Part shown: piece after piece, positions 7,075 to 14,361 of the stretch
How positions within the stretch are numbered: position 1 is the stretch's first letter
How the letters are laid out: every line of letters begins with the position of its first letter
Assembly: GCA_038208735.1 (NCBI GenBank)
Contig: JBBQYL010000071.1
Span: 1-22,454, forward strand
Source: Scleromatobacter sp038208735
GTDB taxonomy: Bacteria > Pseudomonadota > Gammaproteobacteria > Burkholderiales > Burkholderiaceae_C
Direction: 5' to 3'
Length of the DNA: 22,454 nt
Translations under genes and position numbers: made by a program
The notes under the pieces: model-generated
Database searches by the model: none
Told to the model about the DNA's origin: nothing
Seen by the model: the letters and a program-made list of their open reading frames with translations, nothing else

Positions 7075-7499
7075 ATGCAGCGAAAGCTGACGCCCGTCGG
7101 AATCGTTGCGGCTGTTCCCACAGCACTTTCGACCCCACTGAACAGTCATTCGTGGCAACCGGCTGCGGGCTAACGGCGACGTCTTTCGTTTCGCCGTCCA
7201 ACCGAGTTCGGTATCCCGTCTCGGCACGTCAGCACCTCCCCGCACGAGGGACGGCTGCCCGGTGCCTGCGCCGGCACGTCGGGCGGCGGCGAGCACCGGA
7301 GGGCCGGGGGTGGCGCGCGCAGCGCGCTTCGTGAACTGACTCGCGACGGCTGTCTGAGCGGAGAGCCGCAGGCTCGCAGCGAGTTCCGGCGCGCACCCCC
7401 GGCACGAGGAGCGCAGCGGAGTCGACCCGTCGGGGAGACCGCCGACAGCCGGGCCGGCGCAGGCACCGGGCGGCCGTTCCTCGTGCCGCGATCAGCCGG
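7075..7499 (-). repeat. Right copy of the island-flanking inverted repeat, interrupted by an insert
   Basis: Read on the minus strand, 7499-7464 matches the outer part of the left copy (CCGGCTGATCGCGGCACGAG, then a diverged GGAACGGCCGCCCGGTGCC), and 7250-7075 matches its inner 170 nt with about ten differences. Between GGTGCC and CTCGTGCGGGG, which are contiguous in the left copy, this copy carries roughly 210 extra nucleotides, described as a separate element. The inner boundary ends at ATGCAG (7075-7080), the same point where the left copy ends. The flanks 6995-7074 and 7500-7759 show no supported gene; their reading frames look like high-GC shadows. Confidence 0.85.
7242..7486. repeat. Structured ~245-nt palindromic element nested in the right repeat
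   Basis: The element is bounded by 34-nt inverted arms at 7242-7275 and 7453-7486 with two mismatches; the inner 18 nt (7258-7275 with 7453-7470) pair perfectly. Inside, CCGGGGGT-G-GCGCGC (7304-7318) pairs with GCGCGCACCCCCGG (7389-7402) with a single bulged G. A further hairpin is possible between ACTCGC and GCGAGT around the core GACGGCTGTCTGAGC. Such folding suggests a mobile palindromic repeat or a structured RNA. I recall similar GAACTGACTCGC/TGTCTGAGCGGAG-containing intergenic repeats in Burkholderiales, but cannot verify this here. It has no reading frame of its own worth calling. Confidence 0.65.
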
Positions 7500-7759
7500 C
7501 ATGAAACCGTCGGATACCGGACACGCCGACGTCAGCGCAGCGTGCGGCGTGGTCTTGCAGCCAGTCTCGATTTGAAGTTGCCGGGCAAGACCTGGCACCG
7601 CTTGCTCGGGGGACGCCTCGAGGTGGCCTGACGGCGGCGTTCGCCCCCGCACCCCCAACTTGGACCTTGCACCGCGCGAGCGGCCGGCCCAAGCTGCGGC
7701 CAACTCTCGCCCGGCCCTGGCGGGAGGATGTTCCCATCCACACCAAGCCAGGAAACCCC

Positions 7760-8155
7760 ATGAGAACGATCCCTGTCGTGCTTCTCGCCAGCGCTTTCGC
7801 CGCGACTGCGTCGGCACAGGACGCCTCTGTCGCGTCCTACGACGGAACGTGGGCCATGTCCGGCTCCGCCGCCGACGGGCGGCCGATCAACGCCGAACTG
7901 GTGCTCAAGGGCGACGGTGGCACCTGGCGGCTTTACGCCTCTGGCGGGGTTGCCCGAAAGGGCAATCCGTGCCTCATGAAGGAGTTCCCCGTCGACGTGC
8001 AGAAGAGGACGGCCGATGCGCTGACGTTCCACGTCGACGGCCCCAAGGTCGTCGCCGGATGCAACGAATTCACGGCGACCCTCAAGCCAGTCGGCGCCAA
8101 CGCGCTCGACGGGACCACGGAAGGCGGCGGCACGCTCCACATCGAACGCAAGTGA
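7760..8155 (+). CDS. Small secreted protein, first of a tandem paralog pair
   Basis: This 131-residue protein has a Sec signal peptide: MRT, hydrophobic IPVVLLASAFAATA, then SAQDA with probable cleavage after AQ or ASA. The mature domain of about 110 residues begins SYDGTWAMSGSA and contains KGDGGTWRLYASGG. Two cysteines, in NPCL and AGCNEF, are conserved in the paralog and could form a disulfide in the periplasm or outside the cell. It ends THIERK-like (LHIERK). The start at 7760 is preferred over upstream starts because of the signal peptide and AGGAAA 5 nt upstream. The fold is probably a small beta-rich domain. I know of no function. It adjoins the right flank of the island. Confidence 0.8.
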   Translation: MRTIPVVLLASAFAATASAQDASVASYDGTWAMSGSAADGRPINAELVLKGDGGTWRLYASGGVARKGNPCLMKEFPVDVQKRTADALTFHVDGPKVVAGCNEFTATLKPVGANALDGTTEGGGTLHIERK

Positions 8156-8222
8156 CACCCGGACTGATGACAGTGCAGCGCGCGAAGCTTGTCTCGAAGC
8201 CAGCACTCGCCAGGAGAGCCCG

Positions 8223-8618
8223 ATGCGAACGATCGTGGTCATGCTTGTCGCGACGGCAATTCCCGCTGCCGCCTGGACGCAGGATGCGCCGGCCGCATCC
8301 TACGACGGCACCTGGGCGGTGTCGGGGACGAGCCGCGACGGCTACGCGCTCAACGCCGAGCTCGTGCTGAAAGGCGACCTCGGCACTTGGCGGGCCTACG
8401 CTCGAAGCGGCACCGCCGCAAAGAACAACCCGTGCCTGCTGAAGACTTTCACGGTCACCATCCAGAAAAGCACGGTCGACGCGTTGAAATTCCACGTGAA
8501 CGGCGCGTCGCAGATCGCCGGATGTCCCGACTTCTCGGCGACGCTGAGGCCGACAGCCAGCGGTGCGCTCGACGGAGGCACGGGCGCCGGAACGGTCATC
8601 CACCTCGAGCGCAAGTGA
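8223..8618 (+). CDS. Small secreted protein, second of a tandem paralog pair
   Basis: This 131-residue protein is clearly homologous along its full length to the preceding gene: shared segments include ASYDGTWA.SG, LNAELVLKGD.GTWR, NPCL, DALKFHV and a final ERK. It has its own signal peptide (MRTIVVMLVATAIPAAAWTQDA) and its own ribosome-binding site AGGAGA at 8212-8217. The gap between the two genes is 67 nt, so they are probably co-transcribed. The two cysteines are conserved. The pair arose by tandem duplication and then diverged, with most change in the signal peptide and surface loops. It converges on the flavoprotein gene at 8640 with only 21 nt between the stop codons. Function is unknown. 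Confidence 0.8.
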   Translation: MRTIVVMLVATAIPAAAWTQDAPAASYDGTWAVSGTSRDGYALNAELVLKGDLGTWRAYARSGTAAKNNPCLLKTFTVTIQKSTVDALKFHVNGASQIAGCPDFSATLRPTASGALDGGTGAGTVIHLERK

Positions 8619-8639
8619 CAACCGGCGCCGCGACGCAGG

Positions 8640-9605
8640 TCACCCGAGCGTGAGGCGCGCGCGCGCCGCGACATATTCGTCGGCCAGCCGCTGCACCAAC
8701 TGCGCCGCTGGCACCACCGACTTCACCGCGCCCACGCCCTGCCCCGCGCCCCAGATGTCCTTCCAGGCCTTCGCCGCGCCAGCACCCGCGAAGTTCATCT
8801 TGCTCGCATCGCTGGTGGGCAGGTTGTCGGGATCGAGGCCGGCGCCGGTGATCGAGCCGCGCAGGTAGTTGCCCAGCACGCCGGTGAACAGGTTGGAGTA
8901 GACGATGTCGTCGCTGGTGGACGCCACGATCATCTGCTTGTACTCGTCGGAGGCTCGCGCCTCTTCGGTCGCGATGAAGGCCGAGCCGATGTAGCCGAAA
9001 TCGGCGCCCATGGCCTGGGCCGCCAGCACGCCGTCGCCGGTGGCGATGGCGCCGGACAGCGCGAGCGGGCCGTCGAACCACTCGCGGATCTCCTGGATCA
9101 ACGCGATCGGGTTCTTGACGCCCGCATGGCCGCCGGCTCCGGTGGCCACGGCGATGAGGCCGTCGGCGCCCTTCTCGATGGCCTTGTGCGCGTACAGGTC
9201 GTTGATGATGTCGTGCAGCACGATGCCGCCCCACGCGTGCACCGCGTCGTTGACGTCGGTGCGCGCGCCCAGCGACGTGATGACGATGGGCACCTTGTAC
9301 TTGGCGCACACCTGCATGTCGTGCTCGAGCCGGTCGTTGCTCTTGTGCACGATCTGGTTGATCGCATAGGGCGCGGACGGCGCCTCGGGATGCGCCTTGT
9401 CGTACGCGGCCAAAGTCTCGGTGATCTCGGCCAGCCACTCGTCCAGCAGCTCGGCCGGGCGCGCGTTCAGCGAGGGCATGGAGCCGACGATGCCGGCCTG
9501 GCACTGCGCGATCACCAGCTTGGGGTTGCTGATGATGAACAGCGGCGAGCCGATGACGGGCAGGCGCAGCTTGCTCAGCGCGGCGGGAAGGGGACGACGG
9601 CTCAT
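8640..9605 (-). CDS. Nitronate monooxygenase / 2-nitropropane dioxygenase family flavoprotein
   Basis: This 321-residue cytoplasmic protein is a TIM-barrel FMN enzyme of the nitronate monooxygenase family, which oxidises alkyl nitronates with oxygen. It shows the N-terminal motif PVIGSPLFIISNPKLV with GIVGSMPSLNAR, the glycine-rich phosphate-binding motif GAGGHAG (156-162), SGAIATGDGVLAAQAMGADFGYIGSAFIATEEA (184-216) and a late KDIWGAGQGVG segment. Length is normal. Its ATG (9603-9605) directly abuts the TAG stop of the acyl-CoA dehydrogenase (9606-9608), implying translational coupling. Family members beside acyl-CoA dehydrogenases may act on unknown acyl or enoyl substrates rather than nitronates; that is inference from context. 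The family call is secure, the substrate is not. Confidence 0.9.
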   Translation of the reverse strand: MSRRPLPAALSKLRLPVIGSPLFIISNPKLVIAQCQAGIVGSMPSLNARPAELLDEWLAEITETLAAYDKAHPEAPSAPYAINQIVHKSNDRLEHDMQVCAKYKVPIVITSLGARTDVNDAVHAWGGIVLHDIINDLYAHKAIEKGADGLIAVATGAGGHAGVKNPIALIQEIREWFDGPLALSGAIATGDGVLAAQAMGADFGYIGSAFIATEEARASDEYKQMIVASTSDDIVYSNLFTGVLGNYLRGSITGAGLDPDNLPTSDASKMNFAGAGAAKAWKDIWGAGQGVGAVKSVVPAAQLVQRLADEYVAARARLTLG

Positions 9606-11396
9606 CTAGAAGGCCTCCAGGGGCATGGCGAGCGTGCCTTCGGCGCCGTCGACGATCGAGTCGCGGATGCCTTGGGCCTTGCTGAGGATGTGGTCGCCGT
9701 AGAAGCGCGCGGTGGCGATCTTGGCGGTCATGAACGCGACGTCGTCGCCGGCGGCCAGCTTGTCGACGGCCACCAGCAGCGCGCGGCCCAGCTGCCAGCC
9801 GCCCACGAGGTTGCCGGCCAGCATCAGATAGGGCACGGAGCCGGCGAACGCGGCGTTGGGGCTGCTCTTGGTATTGCCAGCGATGAACGTCACCGCGTCG
9901 AGGAAGGCCAGGCGCCCCGCCGTGAGGCGCTTGGCGAAGGCCTGGGCGTCCTTGTTGGCCGAGGCGCCGAGCGCCTGCTCGGTGGCCTCGATGCGCGCCA
10001 CGATCGCGCGCGCCGCGGTGCCGCCGTCGCGGGCGGTCTTGCGGCCGACGAAGTCGTTGGCCTGGATGGCGGTGGTGCCTTCATAGATCGTGAGGATCTT
10101 GGAGTCGCGCATGTACTGCGCCGCGCCCGTCTCCTCGATGAAGCCCATGCCGCCGTGCACCTGCACGCCCAGGCTGGTCACCGCTATGCTCATCTCGGTG
10201 GAAAAGCCCTTGATGAGCGGCACCATGAATTCGTAGAACGCCTGGTTCTCGGCGCGCACCGCCGCGTCGGGGTGCCCGTGCGCCGCGTCGAACGCGCTCG
10301 CGGCCACCAGCGCCATCGCGCGGCAGGCCTCGGTGTAGGCGCGCATCGTCATCAGCATGCGGCGCACGTCGGGGTGATGGATGATGGACGCGGCCACGTT
10401 CATCGAGCCGTCCACCGGACGCGACTGCACGCGCACGCGCGCGTAGGCGACGGCGTGCTGGTACGAGCGCTCGGCCAGGGCGATGCCCTGCACGCCCACG
10501 CCGAAGCGGGCGGCGTTCATCATGATGAACATGTATTCGAGGCCGCGGTTCTCCTGGCCGACGAGGGTGCCGACGGCGCCGCCATGGTCGCCGAACTGCA
10601 GCACGCAGGTGGGGCTCGCCTTGATGCCCATCTTGTGCTCGATGCTCACGCAGTGCGCGTCGTTGCGCTCGCCCAGCGAGCCGTCCTTGTTGACCATGAA
10701 CTTGGGCACGATGAACAGCGAGATGCCCTTCACGCCCTCGGGCGCGCCCACCACGCGCGCGAGCACGAGGTGGACGATGTTCTCGGCCATGTCGTGTTCG
10801 CCCCAGGTGATGTAGATCTTGGTGCCGAAGACCTTGTAGGTGCCGTCGGGCTGCGGCTCGGCGCGCGTGCGCACCAGCGACAGGTCGGAGCCGGCCTGCG
10901 GCTCGGTGAGGTTCATCGAGCCCGTCCACTTGCCCGACAGCAGGTTGGGCAGGAACTTGGCCTTCTGCTCGTCGGAGCCGGCCGTGAGCAGCGCCTCGAT
11001 GGCGCCGTCGGTGAGCAGCGGGCACAGCGCGAAGCTGACGTTGGCCGAGTTGATCATCTCGCCGCAGGCCGCGCCGATCAGCTTGGGCAGGCCCTGGCCG
11101 CCGAAGTCGGTGGGGTGCTGCAGGCCTTGCCAGCCGCCGTCGCCGAACTGCTTGAACGCCTCCTTGAAGCCGGGCGTGGAGATGACCTGGCCGTCCTTGA
11201 AATACGACGGATTGCGGTCGCCCTCGACGTTCAACGGCGCCACCACGTCCTCGTTGAACTTCGCGCACTCCTCGAGCACCGCCTGCGCGGTGTCGTAGCC
11301 GGCGTCCGCGAACGCGGGCAACTTGGTCAGCTCGTCGATGCCGGCCAGCTCCTTCATCACGAAAAGCATGTCCTTGACGGGGGCGCGATAGGTCAT
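9606..11396 (-). CDS. Acyl-CoA dehydrogenase, long DmdC-like form
   Basis: This 596-residue FAD enzyme oxidises an acyl-CoA to the enoyl-CoA and passes electrons to ETF, whose genes lie directly upstream. It shows MNLTEPQAGSDLSLVRTRA (161-179), KIYITWGEHDMAENI (193-207), VHGGMGFIEETGAAQYMRDSKILTIYEGTTAIQ (413-445) with the probable catalytic base E439, and a C-terminal helical extension. That length and the MTYRAPVKDMLFVMKEL start fit the DmdC-like branch (3-methylmercaptopropionyl-CoA dehydrogenase and relatives) better than the 380-residue classical enzymes. The start at 11396 has GGAG at 11403-11406, spaced well. The gene follows etfA across a strong intrinsic terminator and is coupled to the flavoprotein gene downstream. 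The specific acyl substrate cannot be read from sequence. Confidence 0.92.
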   Translation of the reverse strand: MTYRAPVKDMLFVMKELAGIDELTKLPAFADAGYDTAQAVLEECAKFNEDVVAPLNVEGDRNPSYFKDGQVISTPGFKEAFKQFGDGGWQGLQHPTDFGGQGLPKLIGAACGEMINSANVSFALCPLLTDGAIEALLTAGSDEQKAKFLPNLLSGKWTGSMNLTEPQAGSDLSLVRTRAEPQPDGTYKVFGTKIYITWGEHDMAENIVHLVLARVVGAPEGVKGISLFIVPKFMVNKDGSLGERNDAHCVSIEHKMGIKASPTCVLQFGDHGGAVGTLVGQENRGLEYMFIMMNAARFGVGVQGIALAERSYQHAVAYARVRVQSRPVDGSMNVAASIIHHPDVRRMLMTMRAYTEACRAMALVAASAFDAAHGHPDAAVRAENQAFYEFMVPLIKGFSTEMSIAVTSLGVQVHGGMGFIEETGAAQYMRDSKILTIYEGTTAIQANDFVGRKTARDGGTAARAIVARIEATEQALGASANKDAQAFAKRLTAGRLAFLDAVTFIAGNTKSSPNAAFAGSVPYLMLAGNLVGGWQLGRALLVAVDKLAAGDDVAFMTAKIATARFYGDHILSKAQGIRDSIVDGAEGTLAMPLEAF

Positions 11397-11415
11397 CGTT
11401 GTCTCCAAAAATCGC

Positions 11416-11446
11416 AAAAAAAGGGGCGCCTCTACGGAGCGCCCCT
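11416..11446 (-). terminator. Rho-independent terminator between etfA and the acyl-CoA dehydrogenase
   Basis: On the minus strand AGGGGCGC (11446-11439) pairs with GCGCCCCT (11429-11422) across a 9-nt loop, followed directly by seven T (11422-11416). This is a textbook intrinsic terminator for etfBA transcripts. The ribosome-binding site of the dehydrogenase begins only about 10 nt further on. Confidence 0.85.
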
Positions 11447-11465
11447 GTGGTTCATCCAGCCCCTC

Positions 11466-12398
11466 TTACAGGGCCTTGATCAATTCCGGCACGGCGACGA
11501 ACAGGTCGGCGACGAGGCCGTAGTCGGCCACCGAGAAGATCGGCGCCTCTTCGTCCTTGTTGATCGCCACGATGACCTTGGAGTCCTTCATGCCGGCCAG
11601 GTGCTGGATGGCGCCGGAGATGCCGCACGCGATGTACAGCTGCGGCGCCACGATCTTGCCGGTCTGGCCCACCTGCCAGTCGTTGGGGGCGTAGCCCGCG
11701 TCGACGGCGGCGCGCGAGGCGCCCAGCGCGGCGCCCAGCTTGTCGGCCAGCGGCGTCAGCACCTCGTTGAAATTGTCGCTGGAGCCCATCGCGCGGCCGC
11801 CCGAGACGATGATCTTGGCGGCGGTCAGCTCGGGGCGATCGAGCTTGGCGATCTCCTTGCCGACGAACGTGCTCTTGCCCGAATCGGCGACGGCGGCGAT
11901 CGTCTCGACGGCGGCCGAGCCGCCCGTGGCGGCGGCCGGATCGAAGCCGGTGGTGCGCACGGTGGCCACCTTGACCGGCTGCAGGCACTGCACCGTGGCG
12001 ATGGCGTTGCCGGCGTAGATGGGGCGCTCGAACGTGTCGGCGCTGATCACCTTGCTGATGTCGCTCAGCTGTCCGACGTCGAGCTTGGCGGCGACGCGCG
12101 GGGCCACGTTCTTGCCTCTGGCGGTGGCCGGGAAGAAGATGTGGCTGTAGCCCGAGGCGACGGCCAGCACCTGGGCGGCGACGTTCTCGGCCAGGCCTTC
12201 GGCCAGGGCCGGCGAGTCGGCGTGCAGCACCTTGGAGACGCCGACGACGGCCGCGGCGGCAGTGGCCACGGCGGCGGCGTTGGCGCCGGCCACCAGCACG
12301 TGCACGTCGCCGCCCACCTGCACCGCGGCGGTGATGGTGTTCAGCGTCGAGCCCTTGAGGACGGCGTTGTCGTGTTCTGCGATGACGAGAGTGGTCAT
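11466..12398 (-). CDS. etfA: Electron transfer flavoprotein subunit alpha
   Basis: This 310-residue subunit binds FAD and, with EtfB, takes electrons from acyl-CoA dehydrogenases and delivers them to ETF-ubiquinone oxidoreductase. The C-terminal FAD domain is clear: SGGRAMGS (199-206), GASRAAVDAGYAPNDWQ (226-242), GQTGKIVAPQLYIACGISGAIQH (244-266) and VAINKDEEAPIF (277-288). The N-terminal half is Ala/Val-rich (MTTLVIAEHDN at the start). Length is typical. The ATG at 12398 is preceded by AGGA at good spacing. It lies downstream of etfB, separated by a 160-nt palindromic intergenic segment, which is more than the usual short gap. An intrinsic terminator follows the gene. Confidence 0.97.
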   Translation of the reverse strand: MTTLVIAEHDNAVLKGSTLNTITAAVQVGGDVHVLVAGANAAAVATAAAAVVGVSKVLHADSPALAEGLAENVAAQVLAVASGYSHIFFPATARGKNVAPRVAAKLDVGQLSDISKVISADTFERPIYAGNAIATVQCLQPVKVATVRTTGFDPAAATGGSAAVETIAAVADSGKSTFVGKEIAKLDRPELTAAKIIVSGGRAMGSSDNFNEVLTPLADKLGAALGASRAAVDAGYAPNDWQVGQTGKIVAPQLYIACGISGAIQHLAGMKDSKVIVAINKDEEAPIFSVADYGLVADLFVAVPELIKAL

Positions 12399-12558
12399 GT
12401 GAAATCCTGGACTGTTCGTAGTACGAGGCGGCTGCGGCTTCCGGCGCTGCCGCTCGCTTGTCTCACGAGAGATTGGGGGGAGCGGCAGAGCCGGCTCTGC
12501 CGGGCTGCTCGCGGCAGGCCCCTCGGGGGCAGGGAGCGCAAGCGACCTCGGGGCTCAC
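12399..12558. repeat. GC-rich palindromic intergenic element between etfB and etfA
   Basis: The 160-nt gap holds a perfect 20-bp palindrome, CGGCAGAGCCGGCTCTGCCG, at 12483-12502, an outer inverted repeat CTGCCGCTC/GAGCGGCAG (12447-12455 with 12480-12488) and a small hairpin CCCCTCGGGG at about 12519-12529. The end, read on the minus strand as GAGGTCGCTTGCGCTCCCTG, resembles interspersed repeats often seen between genes in Comamonadaceae-like genomes (from memory). Within the etf transcript it would fold strongly and could shift etfB/etfA stoichiometry or stabilise the upstream message. Confidence 0.6.
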
Positions 12559-13308
12559 TCAAATTACCTTGGCTTCGTTCTTGAGCTTCGCGACCAGGGT
12601 CGCCACGTCCGGCACCTTCACGCCGGCACCGCGCTTCGGCGGCTCGCTGACCTTGAGCGTCTTGATGCGCGGCGTGACGTCCACGCCGAGATCGGCCGGC
12701 GTCAGCCTGTCGAGCGTCTTCTTCTTCGCCTTCATGATTTTGGGCAGCGTGACGTAGCGCGGCTCGTTCAGGCGCAGGTCGGTGGTGACGATGGCCGGCA
12801 GCGTCAGCTTGACGGTCTCGGAGCCGCCATCCACTTCGCGCGACACGGTCACCGAGTCGGCGGTGAGCTCCACCTTGGAAGCGAACGTGGCCTGCGGCAG
12901 GTCGCACAGGGCCGCCAGCATCTGGCCCGTCTGGTTGCAGTCGTCGTCGATGGCCTGCTTGCCCAGGATCACCAGGCCCGGCTGTTCCTTGTCGACCAGC
13001 GCCTTGAGCAGCTTGGCCACGGCCAGCGGCTGCAGCTCGACGTCGGTCTCGACCAGGATGGCGCGGTCGGCGCCGATGGCCATGGCGGTGCGCAGCGTCT
13101 CGTCGCACTTGGCGACGCCGCACGACACGGCGATGATCTCGGTGACGACGCCCTTTTCCTTCAAGCGCACGGCCTCCTCGACGGCGATCTCGTCGAACGG
13201 GTTCATGCTCATCTTGACGTTGGCGATGTCGACACCGGTGCCATCGGACTTCACGCGAACCTTCACGTTGTAGTCGACGACGCGTTTAACGGGCACCAGA
13301 ACCTTCAT
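12559..13308 (-). CDS. etfB: Electron transfer flavoprotein subunit beta
   Basis: This 249-residue protein is the AMP-binding beta subunit of ETF and dimerises with EtfA in the cytoplasm. It begins MKVLVPVKRVVDYNVKVRVK and has SMNPFDEIAVEEAVRLKEKG, LVILGKQAIDDDCNQTGQMLAALCDLPQATFASKV and, near the end, the ETF-beta signature LPAIVTTDLRLNEPRYVTLPKIMKAKKK. The length matches the family exactly. The start at 13308 is chosen over an upstream in-frame ATG because MKVLVPVKR is the canonical N-terminus; a GAGGAG ribosome-binding site lies a little upstream. It is the first gene of the catabolic block and is divergent from murI. A dyad upstream may regulate it. Confidence 0.97.
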   Translation of the reverse strand: MKVLVPVKRVVDYNVKVRVKSDGTGVDIANVKMSMNPFDEIAVEEAVRLKEKGVVTEIIAVSCGVAKCDETLRTAMAIGADRAILVETDVELQPLAVAKLLKALVDKEQPGLVILGKQAIDDDCNQTGQMLAALCDLPQATFASKVELTADSVTVSREVDGGSETVKLTLPAIVTTDLRLNEPRYVTLPKIMKAKKKTLDRLTPADLGVDVTPRIKTLKVSEPPKRGAGVKVPDVATLVAKLKNEAKVI

Positions 13309-13329
13309 GACGCAGGACTCCTCAGGCAA

Positions 13330-13347
13330 TTGACGTTAACGTAAACG
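13330..13347 (-). promoter_or_regulatory. Dyad-containing site upstream of etfB
   Basis: The sequence TTGACGTTAACGTAAACG (13330-13347) lies 22 nt upstream of the etfB start. It contains the palindrome ACGTTAACGT and resembles binding sites I remember for LiuR-type MerR regulators of branched-chain amino acid and fatty acid catabolism, whose regulons can include etfBA. The match is from memory and untested. It lies in the shared etfB-murI region, so it could also affect murI. Confidence 0.4.
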
Positions 13348-13462
13348 GAATACGGCTTCATTCTAGAGGCGAGCGCGCGCGGATTCCGAAAACCGAAGAA
13401 TAAAACGAACGATCGTGCTATTTTAGATCAAGTCCTCCAGGATTCCAATAGACTTCGACTCC

Positions 13463-14323
13463 ATGTCGCGCCAAGCCCACCCCGCCACCGCCGTGCAGTC
13501 GCTGTCGCCCGCATCGTCGCCGAGGCCGGTGCGCATCGGCATCTTCGACTCGGGCGTGGGCGGGTTCTCGGTGATGCAGGCGATCCACGCGCGCCTGCCG
13601 CACGCCGAACTCCTGTATGCGGCGGACACGGCGCACTCGCCCTACGGCGACCGCAGCGAGGATTTCCTGTGCGACCGCTCCGAACGCATCGCCCGCTTCC
13701 TGTGCGACCAGGGCGCGCAGATGATCGTGGTGGCCTGCAACACCGCCACCGCCGCCGCCGTCGCCCGGCTGCGCGCGGGCTGGCCCACGTTGCCGCTGGT
13801 CGGCGTGGAGCCGGGCGTCAAGCCCGCCGTGGCGTCGAGCAAGGTGCGACGCATCGGCGTGCTGGCCACCACGCGCACGCTGGCCAGCGAGAAGTTCCGT
13901 CGGCTGGCCGAGGCCCACGCCGACGGCGCCACGCTGGTGCTGCAGCCCTGCCCCGGCCTGGCCGACGCCATCGAGGCGGCCGACGCGCAAGGCAGCGGCC
14001 TGGACGTGCTGGTGGAGCGCTACTGCGCGCCGCTGCGCGACGCCGGCGTCGACGTGGCCGTGCTCGGCTGCACCCATTACGTCTTCGCCCGCGCGCTGTT
14101 CGAACGCGCCCTGCCCGGCGTGCAGCTGGTGGACACCGCCCAGGCCATCGCGCGCCAGACCGCCCGTTTCGCCACCGAGCTCGTGGAGCGCGGCGAGGCC
14201 GACGCCAACGCTGCCGACGAGCCGCCCCTGCGGGCCTGGAGCAGCGGCTCGCCGCACGTGCTCGCCGATTTCGCCCGCCGCTGGCTGGACCTGCGCGTCG
14301 ACGTGCAGGACATGCACTGCTGA
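13463..14323 (+). CDS. murI: Glutamate racemase
   Basis: This 286-residue cytoplasmic enzyme interconverts L- and D-glutamate, supplying D-Glu for peptidoglycan. Family motifs are IGIFDSGVGGFSV (25-37, catalytic-site D29/S30), YAADTAHSPYGDRS (52-65), ACNTATAAAV with catalytic C92, and GCTHY with catalytic C203 and H205. The N-terminus carries about 20 extra residues rich in Ala, Ser and Pro before RPVRIGIFDSG, so the true start could be internal, though no better-placed ATG exists. The ribosome-binding site is weak. An AT-rich stretch (GCTATTTTAGATCAAG, about 13418-13433) upstream is the likely promoter zone. It is divergent from etfB; the next gene begins 38 nt downstream. Confidence 0.96.
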   Translation: MSRQAHPATAVQSLSPASSPRPVRIGIFDSGVGGFSVMQAIHARLPHAELLYAADTAHSPYGDRSEDFLCDRSERIARFLCDQGAQMIVVACNTATAAAVARLRAGWPTLPLVGVEPGVKPAVASSKVRRIGVLATTRTLASEKFRRLAEAHADGATLVLQPCPGLADAIEAADAQGSGLDVLVERYCAPLRDAGVDVAVLGCTHYVFARALFERALPGVQLVDTAQAIARQTARFATELVERGEADANAADEPPLRAWSSGSPHVLADFARRWLDLRVDVQDMHC

Positions 14324-14361
14324 GCCCGCCGCCGGCGTCGCGGGCGCGCACGTCGACCACG

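Larger units (their letters stand above)
3061..7499. mobile_element. Putative genomic island bracketed by inverted repeats, carrying a three-gene module
   Basis: Between the repeats the base composition falls visibly below that of the surrounding GC-rich DNA, with frequent AT-rich codons, a typical sign of horizontal acquisition. The three genes inside are collinear on the minus strand and show no metabolic link to the neighbours (lipoprotein on the left, secreted paralogs on the right). No transposase, integrase, tRNA junction or obvious target duplication was found, so how it was mobilised is unknown. Recombination between dispersed repeats is one option. The inverted arrangement would also allow the whole island to flip. 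The limits given are those of the outer repeat copies, not proven element ends. Confidence 0.5.

Noticed and set aside
7242..7486. Possible CRISPR or retron RNA because of strong structure beside a defence-like module
   Set aside because: There are no regularly spaced repeats, and no reverse transcriptase or cas gene in the window; the element fits a palindromic repeat better.
9126..12584. 1152-codon plus-strand open frame
   Set aside because: It lies opposite the flavoprotein, acyl-CoA dehydrogenase and etfA genes, which have clear family motifs; the long frame reflects high GC with few stop codons.
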